This document shows positions 1 through 12,100 of a stretch of 64,000 bases of DNA, piece after piece (position 1 is the stretch's first letter; every line of letters begins with the position of its first letter). The DNA is taken from contig OU452230.1 in the NCBI GenBank assembly GCA_911728455.2, forward strand, positions 15,001-79,000. Reading direction: 5' to 3'. The position numbers and the translations under genes are program-made. Origin of the DNA: Marthasterias glacialis (Eukaryota; Echinodermata; Asteroidea; Forcipulatida; Asteriidae). The notes beneath the pieces were generated by a model. That model did no database searches. It was not told the DNA's origin and saw only the letters and a list, made by a program, of their open reading frames with translations.

Positions 1-1
1 T

Positions 2-3000
2 AACCTTCTTATTCAAAAAGACATGTATGACATTTGGAGAACCTGGTATCAGAATGAGCCTGGATACACATTTTATCACAAAGTTCTTAAAAGAAGTAGT
101 AGAATTGATTATTCTTTTATAACGAGTAACCTCCTTTTCATTATCCAAGAAGCCAATGTTGGTTCTTTAGGTATATCTGACCATTGTGCTCTCAGCTTTC
201 GTATCCAAAAACAGCAACCTGCCAAAGGCCCAGGTAGATGGGTTTGCAATAATAACATATTAAACGATGATCAATGCAAACAACGCATTGCTTTCTTTTG
301 GGAATATTGGAGATCTCAAAAAACCGATAGTGAAAGTATCCTTAACTGGTGGGATACAGGTAAAATGAGATTAAAAGAAATCATCAAAGATTATGATACA
401 GAAATGTTCTACAAGGAAAAAAAGCGTAAAGAAAATATGCAAAAAATTCACACACATCTCATAAATAAACATTCTCCCGACACTACTGCCATTTCTGAAG
501 TTGAAAAAGAAATTAAAAATTATGAAAAAAAAGTTTAGAGAAATCTAGAATAAGAATGCATCCAAAATGGCTGAGGAGAAGCCAAGCAAGCTTTTTCTCC
601 GTATGGAAAAACAAAGAACCAATGATAATATTTTAACAACTTAAAAGATGATAATGGTAATTATTATAATGACTCTATTTCGATGTGCAAGTATGTTAAT
701 TCCTTTTACCAAAATCTATACTCTGCTGAAAATATCGACAGTTCAGCAACCCAAAACATTTTGGACACCGTTAAGAAGTATGATTTACCTGATGAAGTCA
801 TTGATAATTTGGAAAGTTCTATTCAAGAAGTTGAAGTTTTTCATGCACTAAGTCAAATGAAAAGCTGTAAATCCCCCGGTCTTGACGGTTTAACAACTGA
901 ATTCTATCAATGTTATTGGCCGGTTATTAAAGACGACTTCATCGAAGTTATTAATGAGTGTTTTCAAAATGGTTCTCTTCCACCTACCATGAATAACGCT
1001 CTGATTCGTCTTATCTACAAAAACAAAGGTGAAAGAAACGATCTTAAAAACTGGAGGCCGATTAGTCTTCTAAATGTCGATTACAAACTAATTTCAAAGG
1101 TTCTTACTAATCGTTTGAAAAGAATTATGCCTTTTGTTATTGGCAATGATCAATCTTGTGGTGTTAAAGACAGGAATATAAGCGATAATCTTATGGTTCT
1201 GAGAGATGTTATTTTTTATATTAATAATGAAAATGATCAAGCTGCTATTCTTAGTATTGACCAGGAAAAAGCCTTTGACAGGATTGAATGGGCATACATG
1301 TTTAAAATGATGGAGACTATGGGAATTCCAAAAACTTTAATTAATTGGGTGAAAATATTTTATAGCAACCCCACTAGTAGTGTTATAGTTAACAATTTTA
1401 TTACACAACCTTTTAAAGTCACCCGAGGGATTAGACAAGGCTGCCCATTGTCGCCTCTTTTGTATGTTATTTTGTGCAGAAGGTTTGGCTAGTCTTGTAA
1501 GGAGTAACATAGAAGGTATTGCTCTTCCAAATACGGAGTGTTCATTAAAACTGATTCAACATGCTGATGATACCACTATTTTTATTACTGATGATAAGGA
1601 TTTTAATATCCTTGAAAAGATTTTTACCACTTACAGTGAGGGTTCGGGTTCAAAAATTAACATTGAAAAGTCGCAAGGGCTTTGGGTTGGTAAATGGAAG
1701 GACAGACTTGAAAAACCGGGGTGGTTTTCATTGGTCAGTGATCAGCTCAAAATGCTTGGCATTTACTTTGGCAACGAAGACAATACTCACAGAAACTGGT
1801 AACCGAGAATAAATAAAATGAAAGCTGTTCTTAGAAAGTGGTCGGGGAGGAATTTGACCCTGAAAGGGAAAGCTGTTGTCATTAACAGTTTCGTTGGTGC
1901 GAGTCTGTCCTACCTGGGATCAATCATTTATTGTCCAGCGGATTACGTTAAGCAAATGGAATGCATTAAGTGGTCTTTCTTTTGGAATGGCAAACCAGAT
2001 AAAATAAAAAGACGGACTGTTATTGGGCCTGTTGCTAAGGGAGGCACTGGGGTAGTTGACATTTAGCTCAAGCTGCAAGCTTTAAAACTCAATGCTTTGA
2101 AAAAGTATCACAATGGATCTGGGAAATGAAAATATCTTTTCGAATATTGTGTATGCCAAGCCAGTGGGAAGAACGAACTTGGTTGGTACATCTTAGTCAA
2201 TCCTAAAGCTATTATTCCTAGTACGCAAGATATATATAAAGATTTGATTCATTCTTTACAGAATCCTGAATTGACTTACAACAAAACCTTTTCTTGTGTT
2301 AATGAAACCCGTGAACTTCCCCTTTGGAGAAATAGCATCATTACTAATGCTGAGGGCAAAGAATTAGATAGTAAAATATTAAAACCCAAGGGGATGAAAC
2401 GATTAAAACATGTTCTTGAAAATGGTAATTTAATCTCTCACCAAACCCTGGCTAAAGTTTGTAATATTTATCCCTTAAATGCTGGTAGAATTAGTAATGG
2501 TCTTAAGAAATATGTTAATCACAGCTACGTCACTAAGAACAGGGAAGGACCAGCGAATCACTTTTTAAATAATATCACCATTGAAGACAAACAGACTGAC
2601 ACAAATAGTAGACTTCTTGATGGAATTGTTAAGACTGTCTATAGGAGTTTTGTCAGTAATCAGTATGTGTCTCCTGCAGTGTTGCAATATTGGACTAACT
2701 ATTTTCATTTGACTAAAACTAATGTTAATATTTGGGAAAATGGTAACTGTCCGCTTCTAGAAGCCAAAGAAAAAGATTTGTGGTTTAAATTAAAACATAA
2801 AATTCTGCCTACAAAAGATAAGTTGTACAGTTTTGGGATTGCTGAAGACACAGTCTGCTTACTTTGTAAACATGCCAAGGAAAGCATTGAGCATCTTTTT
2901 ATAGAGTGTGATCAATGTTATAAAGCTTGGTTATTTGTAGAAAATGTCATAAAAAAGTATTTAGGTAACCCGCATTTCTATCTATTTGATCGTTCTAGAA

Positions 3001-3257
3001 TTCTGGGCATCAATGTTAAAGACAATGTAGTTTTACTTTCAATTGGTAAATTACATACCGTGATTTGGAATATTCGATGTGAAGTATCTATCAAGGGTAG
3101 TAATGATCACGCTGATATTCTTCAAGTTTACAAAAGAAACCTACAGAAATTTCTTCTATTGGAAAACCGTAGATTAAATAAGGACGCCTTCCATAAAATT
3201 TATGTGAACAAAGCATTGTGCTTTATCAAAAACGACCAGTTAAAATTCAACTTTTGA
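2..3257 (+). pseudogene. LINE ORF2 remnant (endonuclease-RT), copy A, frameshifted
   Basis: ORF2 is readable in five or more pieces in changing frames: 23-538, 683-1492, 1464-1802, 1818-2066 and 2244-3257. The first piece has the endonuclease signatures SRIDYSF and SDH. The second has the RT fingers motif SPGLDGLTTEFYQ, WRPISLLNVDYK and the palm motif SIDQEKAFDR. The third has the catalytic HADD at about 1560. The last ends with a C-x2-C-x8-H-x4-C knuckle near 2862. Frameshifts and stops, for example the stop at 2064-2066, make it inactive. The missing N-terminal part lies outside the window. Confidence 0.88.
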
Positions 3258-3461
3258 TTTTCCTTAAATTTCGATCATTTCGATCATTTTGAGTCAAATG
3301 TAAGCTTTGTGAGTTTTTGATTTTTTTTTTGCATCGTTGTTGCAGTTTTAACATCAGTGAACATTATATATTTTTTAACTTTTTGTCATCTTCATTTCCT
3401 TATGTTGTTGTCTGTATATCTTTCATACTGTTGTAAATAGTGTTTGATCGATGACAATAAA

Positions 3462-3476
3462 TGGAGTCAAACTCCA
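3462..3476 (+). promoter_or_regulatory. 3'-terminal LINE hairpin, copy A
   Basis: A six-base-pair stem (TGGAGT with ACTCCA) closes a three-base CAA loop directly after AATAAA and just before the A-rich tail. It is the shortest-loop member of a hairpin found at the same place in six copies of the array, and is probably the 3' RNA structure used for retrotransposition. Confidence 0.75.
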
Positions 3477-3510
3477 CTTGAACGAAAAAAAAAATAATAA
3501 AAAATAATCC

Positions 3511-3645
3511 AAATCCAAATCCAAAACAGACCATGGCCATCCTAGCCAAGCCGATAAGAATCAAGCAACCCAGATCAAGCAAAACGCTCCCATTCAATCC
3601 AACCACCCGGCTAGTAGAGGAAGAGGCAGAGGACGATCTAAATAG
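3511..3645 (+). pseudogene. LINE ORF1 C-terminal remnant, copy B
   Basis: The last 40 or so codons of ORF1 are preserved in frame and end with the basic RGRGRGRSK tail and TAG at 3643-3645. The rest of ORF1 is absent because the insertion was 5'-truncated. The ATG of ORF2 lies 28 bases after the stop, the same spacing as in copy D. Confidence 0.75.
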
Positions 3646-3673
3646 ATAAGTTTTCCTTCCTTACATTGAAAAT

Positions 3674-6600
3674 ATGAGGATCTTACAAATATCACTTTGT
3701 TTTTGCATGGTCTTTTTATCTATTGCATCGATCAACACAAACGGAATGAGAAACAATCTGAAACGTAAAGTTTTATTTGATTATCTAGAACGTAGAAAGT
3801 TTAGTGTCATTCTCATTCAAGAAACTCACAGTGAACACAACGATGAAAATGAGTGGCAGAGACAGTGGAATGGTAAAATGTATTTTAGCCATGGTAGTCG
3901 TCAATCTAAGGGAGTTGCTATACTTACATCATACAAGTCTGGTTTAGATCTGGGTAATATTGATAAAGATGAAGAGGGTCGATGGATTAAAGGAGAACTC
4001 AAACTGGGTAATGATAGTATCAATATAGCTTCTGTATATGCACCCAATGAGATTTCTGCTAGATCAAGATTTTTTGATAACCTTGTCGATTGTATAAATA
4101 ATGAAGACGATTGGATTGTTGGAGGAGACTTTAACTGCAATGTCGATAGTGAAAAAACAAAAGACGTGAGCAAAATAATTCTCAGAAATGTTCTTAATGA
4201 AAAAGATCTGTACGATGTGTGGCGTACAACCTATCCCGAAGATCCCGGGTACACACACTATCATAAAGCCAGCAAGCAAGCCAGCAGAATTGATTACTTG
4301 TTCGTATCTCCAGCAATCTTGAATCATATTACTGATATTAGTGTTAGCCCTTTGGGTTTATCAGCTCATCATATTGTCTCATTAAGACTGGACAACTCAA
4401 ACACCATGCATGGGCAGGGGAGGTGGATTTGTAACAACAGTCTTCTTAATGATGAAGATTGTATATTTAGAATTGACTTATTCTGGAAATATTGGCATGT
4501 CAGAAAGATTATTACGATTCCCTATCCGATTGGTGGGAATGGGGTAAAGTTAGAATTAAAGAAATCATTAAAGAGTATGGTAAAGAGAAAAGTTGGAGTC
4601 TTAAACAACAACAAAATGATCTCCAAAGGCGCTATTACGATCTAATTAGTAGCCCAGAGAGGGCTGGGCCTGAAGATATCAAAGATCTTGAAACCCAACT
4701 AAAGAAGTATGAAGTTAACGAATGGGAAAAGGCTCGTATCAGAACCCGTAACATCATGAAAGTTGAGGGAGAAAAACCTTCAAATGTTTTCCTTCATTTA
4801 GAGAAAAAGCAAGTTTCCTGTACTAATATGGACAAACTTCTTAATGTAGAAGGTGAAATGGTTGATAGGAACAAACCTGTGGTGTAACTGGCAGGAAGAT
4901 TCACGACAATCTTATGCTTCTTCGTGATATTATTGATTATGCCAATTGGGAGAATTTAGACGCTGCCTTAATTAGTGTTGATCAGGAGAAGGCATTTGAC
5001 CGCATCAACTGGATTTTTATGTACACTGTTATGATTAAAATGAAGATCCCTCCTAACCTCATTAAGTGGATTAAGCTTTTGTACAGCAACCCGAGTAGTC
5101 ATATCATTATCAACAATTGTATCGGTTCCCCTATTCAAGTGAAAAGAGGGATTAGGCAAGGATGCCCATTATCTCCACTTTTGTATGCTATTTGTGCTGA
5201 AGGTCTTGCAAGTTTAACTAGAAACAATAACAAGCTTAAAGGTATATCCTGCCCGAAAGGAAAATGCAGTATCTGGCTTATCCAACACGCTGATGATACT
5301 AGTTTTTTTGTCAGTAACAATAATGATTTTGATATTATTAGAGACGTTCTTGAGACCTATTGTAAAGGAAGTGGCTCCAAAATTAATGTGGACAAGTCTA
5401 AAGGACTGTGGCTGGGGCATTGGAAAAACAGAACAGATAAACATTGCAATTTCAGCTGGGACAACAAACTAAAAGTTCTTGGTATCATGTTTGGTAATGC
5501 TGTGGAGCCTGCGGATAATTGGAATCCCAGAATTAGCAAGATGCAGTGTACACTTGACAAATGGTCGAAACGTAATTTAACACTCAACGGAAAGGTTACA
5601 ATTGTAAATACTCTTGTAGGCACTAAAGTGAATTACGTAGGCAGTGTTATCTCATGCCCAGAAGATCTAACAAAGAAAATTAACGACATGATCTGTAAAT
5701 ACTTTTGGGACTGTAAAAGAGAGAAAATAAAGAAAGACACCATCACCGGCCCTAAAGGATTGGGGAATGGGCCTCATTGATATCAACTGTAAGCTAATGA
5801 GCCTGAAGTTACAATGGTTAGCTCGTTATTCACGTGAAAGTGGTAAATGGAAAATCCCTTTCGACTATTGGATAAGTAAAGCCATTGGAAGTAACCACTT
5901 AGGATGGTATGTTTTTGCCAATGCTAAACAGCCTCTAAAAACCACAAGTTTCTATGTAGATGTCATTTCTGCCTTTCAAAAAACCGGAGGGAGAATGGAA
6001 TGTACTTTTTCGTCACTGCTTGAATGTGGTAACGTTCCCTTATGGAATAACTCCAAAGCTACTATTGACAATTCGGTTCTAAAAAGCCCTATGCTGAAGT
6101 CTAATGGTTTTTGTCAAATTAGGGATATTAATCGTAATGGTGAGCTAATTACCTTTAAAGAAATTGCCAAGATCTGTAAGGTTAAAAACATTAATGCGGG
6201 TAGAATGGTCAACAGAATCCAAAACCATATCGATCTTTCTTTAATTAAAGAAAAAAGACAAGGTCCTCCAAGTCATGTCAGCAACTGGTTAATTATGGAA
6301 GATCAGGAAAATAATTCAATTGTCTTCATAAACGACACAAACACTAAAGCTATCTACAGACACATTATTCGGAGGAAATTTATCACCCCTAAGATTCAAG
6401 AGAAGTGGCATGAGATCCTTCATCTCAGTTGTAAGCTAGAGTGGTCTAAAGTATGGGACAATCTTTGGAAAAACCCTTTATTAGATCATGAAGACAAACA
6501 ATTCTTATACAAACTCAGGTTTCGTGTACATGCTACCAAAGATCTATTACGTAAGATGGGTATAGTTGACAATGTAATCTGCCCTCTTTGTGAAACTGAG

Positions 6601-6966
6601 AATGAAAGCCATGAACACCTATTTATCTATTGTAGTTGTACTATGGATGCTTGGATCGACATTGAAAATCTTCTCAGAAAATTCGCCTTCAACAAGTATT
6701 TTTATCTGACGGATTCCGATAGAATTCTTGGTTATAACGTTAAGGGAGTCTCGGCAGTAATTGTATGTAAAATGCTTCGCCAAATCTGGAACACTAGGTG
6801 CGATAAGCTGTTCAATAATGGACTGAATGAGATCAGCATCATTGCCAGATTCAAACAAAGTATGAAACTTTACCTGTACTTCGAAAAAAGAGGTTAAGCA
6901 AAGAATGTTTTGAAAGAAACTTCACATGCAATTCTGCTTCGTGTTCAATAGGAGAAGATGACCAAC
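3674..6966 (+). pseudogene. LINE ORF2 (endonuclease-RT), copy B, multiply disrupted
   Basis: The start is the same ATG context as copy D. Reading pieces are 3674-4645, 4492-4887, 4914-5780 and 5767-6897. Compared with copy D it has lost one G near 4498 and about 475 bases at 4867 (equivalent to D 16468-16942, removing RT fingers). It has also lost two bases near 5765 and one base near 6890. The endonuclease SDH motif reads SAH (codon near 4366), which removes a catalytic aspartate. The RT HADD motif remains. It cannot encode a working protein. Confidence 0.88.
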
Positions 6967-7163
6967 TTATTTTTAGTCTCTAACCTTACTTTTTCTGTCC
7001 TTTGGATTCCACATCTTGTTTTTAATTGTAATATACTCAAGTTAATTTTGTTTAAGTTTTATTAAGATACATCCATTAATTTGTGCTTATCTATTGTTTT
7101 GTGTGTGTGTGTGTGTAACTGATTTATTTGTGTGAATATTGATTTGAAGGTTGGTAAATAAAC

Positions 7164-7179
7164 GGAGTCGTATAACTCC
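7164..7179 (+). promoter_or_regulatory. 3'-terminal LINE hairpin, copy B
   Basis: Stem GGAGT/ACTCC with loop CGTATA follows AATAAA-like sequence and precedes the tail. A weaker outer pairing, TGAATAT with ATATTCA, brackets it. The same structure is present in copy D. Confidence 0.75.
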
Positions 7180-7189
7180 ATATTCAAGA

Positions 7190-7214
7190 GAAAAAAAAAT
7201 AAAAATAAAAAAAA

Positions 7215-7311
<97 letters not shown>

Positions 7312-7312
7312 A
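7190..7312 (+). repeat. A-rich and (TAAA)n tail of copy B
   Basis: About 120 bases of A-rich sequence become a regular TAAA tetranucleotide array. The array ends exactly where the 5' end of copy C begins. Reverse-strand LFIY reading frames here are artefacts of the repeat. Confidence 0.95.
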
Positions 7313-7469
7313 TGCGTTCGAGGTCGCAAGACACATGTTTGACGAGCTCTGATAAATTCATCATTTTCTTCAAAGTAAATGAGGTTTACTTCTCCTAAAG
7401 TGAATAATCTTGTCAGTTGTGGTGAGTAGATAAACTACAAATAAGTGAAAGTGGTGGAGAGAGAGACTT

Positions 7470-7489
7470 AGAGGCCCTTTTGGGCCTCT
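7470..7489 (+). promoter_or_regulatory. 5'-UTR hairpin of LINE copy C
   Basis: AGAGGCCC and GGGCCTCT form a perfect eight-base-pair stem with a TTTT loop, 59 bases before the ORF1 ATG. Copies D and G carry a related GAGGGCC...GGCCTC hairpin at the equivalent place. A role in RNA structure or translation is inferred only. Confidence 0.5.
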
Positions 7490-7548
7490 TCTTGATCTGA
7501 GAATTGTCGCGGCCACGTTGAGCCGGCGGCCATCTTAAAAAATTCAAG

Positions 7549-9177
7549 ATGTATAACCAAATCACCACGAAAGGCAACCTGAACCGACCTAACACAGTAA
7601 AATTTAACTTACGTAATGTAAAGGCAGTCACATCTCAGGACGTGTACAGGGCTATATACAAAGAAATCGGACGAGTTGACACAATGAAGTGTTTAGCACC
7701 TTTAGAGAATGGGTGGTGGAACATAACTTTTGACAATGAAAACCACTGCGAGAGAGTCGCTACACAGGGCTTTATAGTTAAGAATGTCATGGTACAGTGC
7801 GAACGAGCAGCATTACAAAATTCTGCAGTTATTTACATAAAAGCACCATATGAAATGGCCGATCAAGTCATCACCACCAAACTGATGGAATATGGAATAG
7901 TCGCAAACATAAGACGACAAGTACATGATTTTGATGATCAAATTGAAACAGGAGTCAGAAGCTGCCTAATAAAGAGCATAAAGAAACCTATACCTAGTTA
8001 CGTCAGAGTTGGAGCTTTTACTCTCCCAGTTAGATACAAGGGACAACAAAAAACATGTAAGATCTGCCAACAGCCGAATCACTTCGCAAGAGACTGTCCC
8101 AGCCGAGGACACTGCTTCGTGTGTGGAAGTGGAAACCACAGAGCTTCATGGCACGACAAAGAGAATTATGAAAATGATGATGATACAGACACTGTGTCTA
8201 TAACAGAAGTTGAAAATCAGCCAGCAGATACCAGCGAAGACGAGGAAAACCAAGCAAACGACGACATGGAAACCCAATCACATCGGGAGAATATAGACGA
8301 AGAAAACTCAGACGAAGAAAACTCAGACGAAGAAAACCAGGAAAGACAAAACAACACTGAAAGTTGGGCCGAACAAAGGGAACCGAAGAGAAGCTATAGT
8401 GAAGTTCTAACCACTATACCAAATTCAACTGCAAGTGATGATGAAGATCGAGATGATACAGTAAAGAGCAAGATGACATCTCTAAAACAAAAATCAACAG
8501 ATCAGAAAAAAGATCAACAAAAACAACCGGGGTTCTGGGACGATTTTGTCAAAACCCAGTCAAGGAAGAGAAAATCAGCTGAAGATTCAGGACTGGATCG
8601 GAAACAGCATAAAGAGGATGACGAAGGAAACAGAGACATGGACACGGGAACAAAATCCGAAACAGAACTTCCCGAACCTAGTCAAGAAAACGAAGAGGAC
8701 ATGATTCCGTATATACGAAAGGGAGTACAACGTTTCAGGCACAGACGGGGAACTGGACTACGGAATGGAGAACAACAAAATGAAACACAAAGCCAGAACA
8801 CTGAACAAACTCAGGATACACAAACCTCAAGTCAACGAAGACAGAAGCCACAAACCTCAAGTCAACGAGGACAAAAACTTCAAACCTCAAGTCAACGAGG
8901 ACAGAAACCTAAAACCTCAAGTGAAGGTGGACAGAAACCTCAAACCTCAAGTGAAGGTGGACAGAAACCTCAAACCTCAAGTCAAGGTGGACAGAAACCT
9001 CAAACCTCAAGTCAAGGTGGACAAAAACCTCAAACCTCAAGTCAAGGTGGACAGAAACATGAAAATTCAAGCCAACGAGGACATAAACATGAAACACAAG
9101 GCCAAAACAGTCAACAAAGCAAGGACATTTCAAAGACTTCAAGCCAACGAGGACGGGGGCGAGGCAGGGCAATATAA
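7549..9177 (+). CDS. LINE ORF1 protein (CCHC zinc-knuckle RNA-binding), copy C
   Basis: This 542-residue open frame encodes a nucleic-acid-binding ORF1 protein like those of Tx1-clade LINEs. Residues 1-165 form a conserved N-terminal domain shared with copies D and G and resembling the ZCCHC3-type ORF1 family. Residues about 170-202 hold two knuckles, C-x2-C-x4-H-x4-C and C-x2-C-x4-H-x4-H. The middle is highly acidic, with repeated DEENS. Residues about 425-515 are a ten-residue tandem repeat of the type PQTSSQGGQK. The end is the basic RGRGRGRAI. The ATG is the first in a good frame. ORF2 starts 14 bases after the stop. Confidence 0.85.
   Translation: MYNQITTKGNLNRPNTVKFNLRNVKAVTSQDVYRAIYKEIGRVDTMKCLAPLENGWWNITFDNENHCERVATQGFIVKNVMVQCERAALQNSAVIYIKAPYEMADQVITTKLMEYGIVANIRRQVHDFDDQIETGVRSCLIKSIKKPIPSYVRVGAFTLPVRYKGQQKTCKICQQPNHFARDCPSRGHCFVCGSGNHRASWHDKENYENDDDTDTVSITEVENQPADTSEDEENQANDDMETQSHRENIDEENSDEENSDEENQERQNNTESWAEQREPKRSYSEVLTTIPNSTASDDEDRDDTVKSKMTSLKQKSTDQKKDQQKQPGFWDDFVKTQSRKRKSAEDSGLDRKQHKEDDEGNRDMDTGTKSETELPEPSQENEEDMIPYIRKGVQRFRHRRGTGLRNGEQQNETQSQNTEQTQDTQTSSQRRQKPQTSSQRGQKLQTSSQRGQKPKTSSEGGQKPQTSSEGGQKPQTSSQGGQKPQTSSQGGQKPQTSSQGGQKHENSSQRGHKHETQGQNSQQSKDISKTSSQRGRGRGRAI
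8820..9092 (+). repeat. 30-base coding minisatellite in ORF1 of copy C
   Basis: About nine copies of a 30-base unit encode PQTSSQ(R/G)GQK-type decapeptides. Unit variants (SSQRGQK, SSEGGQK, SSQGGQK) are grouped in neighbouring blocks, which points to local duplication. Copies D and G lack the array, having Q/S/K-rich non-repetitive sequence instead. Confidence 0.85.
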
Positions 9178-9191
9178 GTTCAAACTTATTT

Positions 9192-12100
9192 ATGATTTAT
9201 TGTGTATTATTGTTTGCATGTATGGCTGTCAGTAGTTCACTATCAATAGCTTCGTTAAATACAAATGGTTTACGTGACCACACCAAACGTGAAACTTTGT
9301 TTAATTACCTCACTCGTAGAAAATTTCAAATTGTTCTTTTACAAGAAACCCATAGTGAAATCACTGACGAGTATTCTTGGCGTAAACAGTGGGAAGGGGA
9401 GGTTATATTCAACCACGGGAATAAAGCATCGAGAGGTGTCGCAATATTAGTTTCTAACAAATCAGGATTTACAATAGACAATATTAGTAAAGATAACGAA
9501 GGAAGGTGGATTAAAGCAGATCTTGATTGGGGTGAAAAGAAAATTACTGTAATTTCGGTTTATGCCCCAAATCAAATTAATCCCAGGATTGTATTCTTTA
9601 AAAATATTGACAATATGTTAAAGGAGAATGATAATATTATCATGGGAGGTGATTTTAATTGCCATTTTGATAAAACCGATGTGTATGACAGAAGTAGAAT
9701 CGATTTTGTAAATATAATTAGAAAACATGGTCTTAGAGATGTTTGGCGAAAAATTCATTATGACAAGCCGGGTCACACATACTACCGTAAAGGTATGGCC
9801 GAGGCTAGCAGAATTGATTATTTTTTTGTCACTAATGATCTTCTAAACAACATTGAGCAAATCGGTACCAATCCAACAGGACTTTCTGACCATGAAATAG
9901 TTTATTTGAAACTTATCAATATTAACAATCCCACAGGACCCGGTAGATGGATTTGCAACAATAGTGTTTTAAACAATGAAGATTGTAAGTTCAGAATAAC
10001 TAATTTTTGGGATTACTGGAGAACGAAAAGTTCAGATTATCCTACATTACTAACCTGGTGGGAGACAGGTAAAAGAAAATTAAAAGAAATTATCCGTGAT
10101 CTCAGCTCAGAAAAAGCTTTCTCCGAGAAAAGAGAAACTAAGCTTTTACAAAGGCGGTATGAGAGCATCATGGGTGATCCAAGAACAAACTACGATGAGA
10201 TTCATCAGATTGAGGATAGATTAAAGAATATTGAAATCAAACAGTGGGAAAACGCAAAAATTCGGGTGAGAAATACTACAAAAAACGAAAATGAAAAACC
10301 TTCTAAATATTTTCTGAGTCTGGAAAAACAACAAATAAACAACCACAAACTTGACAAATTGAAAAAGGATGAACACACTTATATTGACCAAACGGAAGAT
10401 GTTATTGAATGTGTGAATCGGTTTTATACTGAATTGTACAACAATGAAGACGTTTCTATTCAGCACATGAATGAGATCTTATCGAAAATAGAAGAGAAAC
10501 ATTTTCCTGAGAATATCGTCAGCGAATTAGAAAAAGACATCACTGTTGAGGACCTTACTGAAGCTTTGAAGCAAATGAAGAAAAACAAGTCCCCTGGTTT
10601 AGATGGACTCACAGTTGAATTTTACCTAACCTATTGGGATATTCTAAAAAAAGATTTTCTCTGTGTTCTTAAGGAATGTCTGACTTATAATCTATTGCCT
10701 AATTCCATGAACAATGCTCTTGTCAGATTAATCTATAAAAATAAAGGAAACAGAACAGAGCTAAAAAAACTGGAGACCAATCAGTCTCCTCACAGTTGAC
10801 TATAAAATTCTAGCCAAAGCTATTACAAATAGAATTAAACCAATTATGAATGTTATTATTGGAGAGGAGCAGACCAGCGGAATTATTAACAGAAATATTC
10901 AGGATAGTCTTATGATTCTTAGAGATGTCACTGATTATATTAACTGGAATAAATGTGGTGGAGCTCTAATAAGCATTGATCAAGAGAAAGCTTTCGATAG
11001 AGTCAACTGGAAATATCTTTTCAGTATTATGGTCAAGATGGGTATACCCGGGAAAGTCATTCAGTGGATTAAACTGTTATATAACAATCCATCAAGCAGT
11101 TTTATTGTTAACAACTTTATTGGTGCTCCCATTAGTATAAAGCGAGGCATTAGACAAGGATGTCCTCTATCACCTCTTCTATATTCAATTTGCGCAGAAG
11201 GTCTAGCCAGTTTGATAAGAACTAATAAAGATATAAATGGGTTTAACCCCACGGACATTCCTACCACCATTAAGTTGGTCCAGCATGCAGACGATACGAC
11301 TATATTCGTCACTAAGGATAAAGAATTTAAAATTATTGAAGATATCTTAAATACCTATAGTAGGGGTAGTGGGTCTAAGATAAATGTGACTAAAACTAAA
11401 GGTCTGTGGTTAGGAAATTGGAGATTTCGACAAGAGAAACCTTGTAATTTTTCTTGGACTAATGACAGACTTAAAATTTTAGGAATATACTTTGGCCACG
11501 AAGTTACTCTAGAAGATAACTGGGGCCCAAGGGTAAATAAAATGCAATGCACCCTCAACAGGTGGACTAAACGCAAGCTTACTTTAAATGGAAAAGCAGT
11601 TATTGTTAATACCCTGGTTGGAAATGGGTTAAATTACTTTGGAAGTGTTCTTCCTGTTAATGACTATTGGATTGGTAAAATGAATGATATTATCTGGAAT
11701 TTTTACTGGAGCGGAAAACCAGATAAAATTAAAAGAACTATTATCACCTCCCCCAAGGAGTTTGGAGGAACTGGGCTAGTTAACATAAAATGTAAAATAA
11801 AGTGCTTAAAGCTGAAATGGTTAACTAATTATTGTAAATTTAATGGTAGGTGGAAAAAACCTATTCAATTACTGGATTTGCAAAGTAAGTGGAGGTAAAA
11901 AACTAGGATGGTATATTTTCAACAACAACTTTAGAGGTATTTGTCAAACGACACAATTTTATAGTGAACTCATAACAGGATTTAAGGAGGTTGGAGGGAA
12001 AATTTCACCCTCTTACTCTTGTGCTCAAGAAATTTACAATATACCATTGTGGAGTAATGATATTGTTACTGGGGGTAGTAAAGCCATGAATAGCCCAGTT

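Larger units (their letters stand above)
1..3508 (+). mobile_element. Tx1-like LINE copy A (5' part outside window)
   Basis: This is the first of seven same-strand LINE copies. It enters the window inside the ORF2 endonuclease domain and runs through reverse transcriptase, C-terminal zinc knuckle, 3' UTR (about 3258-3461), a terminal hairpin at 3462-3476 and an A-rich tail ending near 3508. Its protein is clearly diverged from copies B and D, so it belongs to another subfamily. Copy B follows the tail directly. Confidence 0.9.
3509..7312 (+). mobile_element. Tx1-like LINE copy B, 5'-truncated
   Basis: The copy starts inside the last part of ORF1 (the match to copy D begins near D position 15120) and continues through ORF2, 3' UTR, hairpin (7164-7179) and a (TAAA)n tail. 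It is nearly identical to copy D over most of its length, so the two are recent members of one subfamily. The upstream junction has the triplicated short word ATCCAA, consistent with microhomology at 5' truncation. Confidence 0.9.

Noticed and set aside
7062..7373. Minus-strand frames made of repeated LFIY, also at 13197-13592 and 19166-19576
   Set aside because: They are translations of (TAAA)n LINE tails. They have single-repeat composition and no protein-like sequence.
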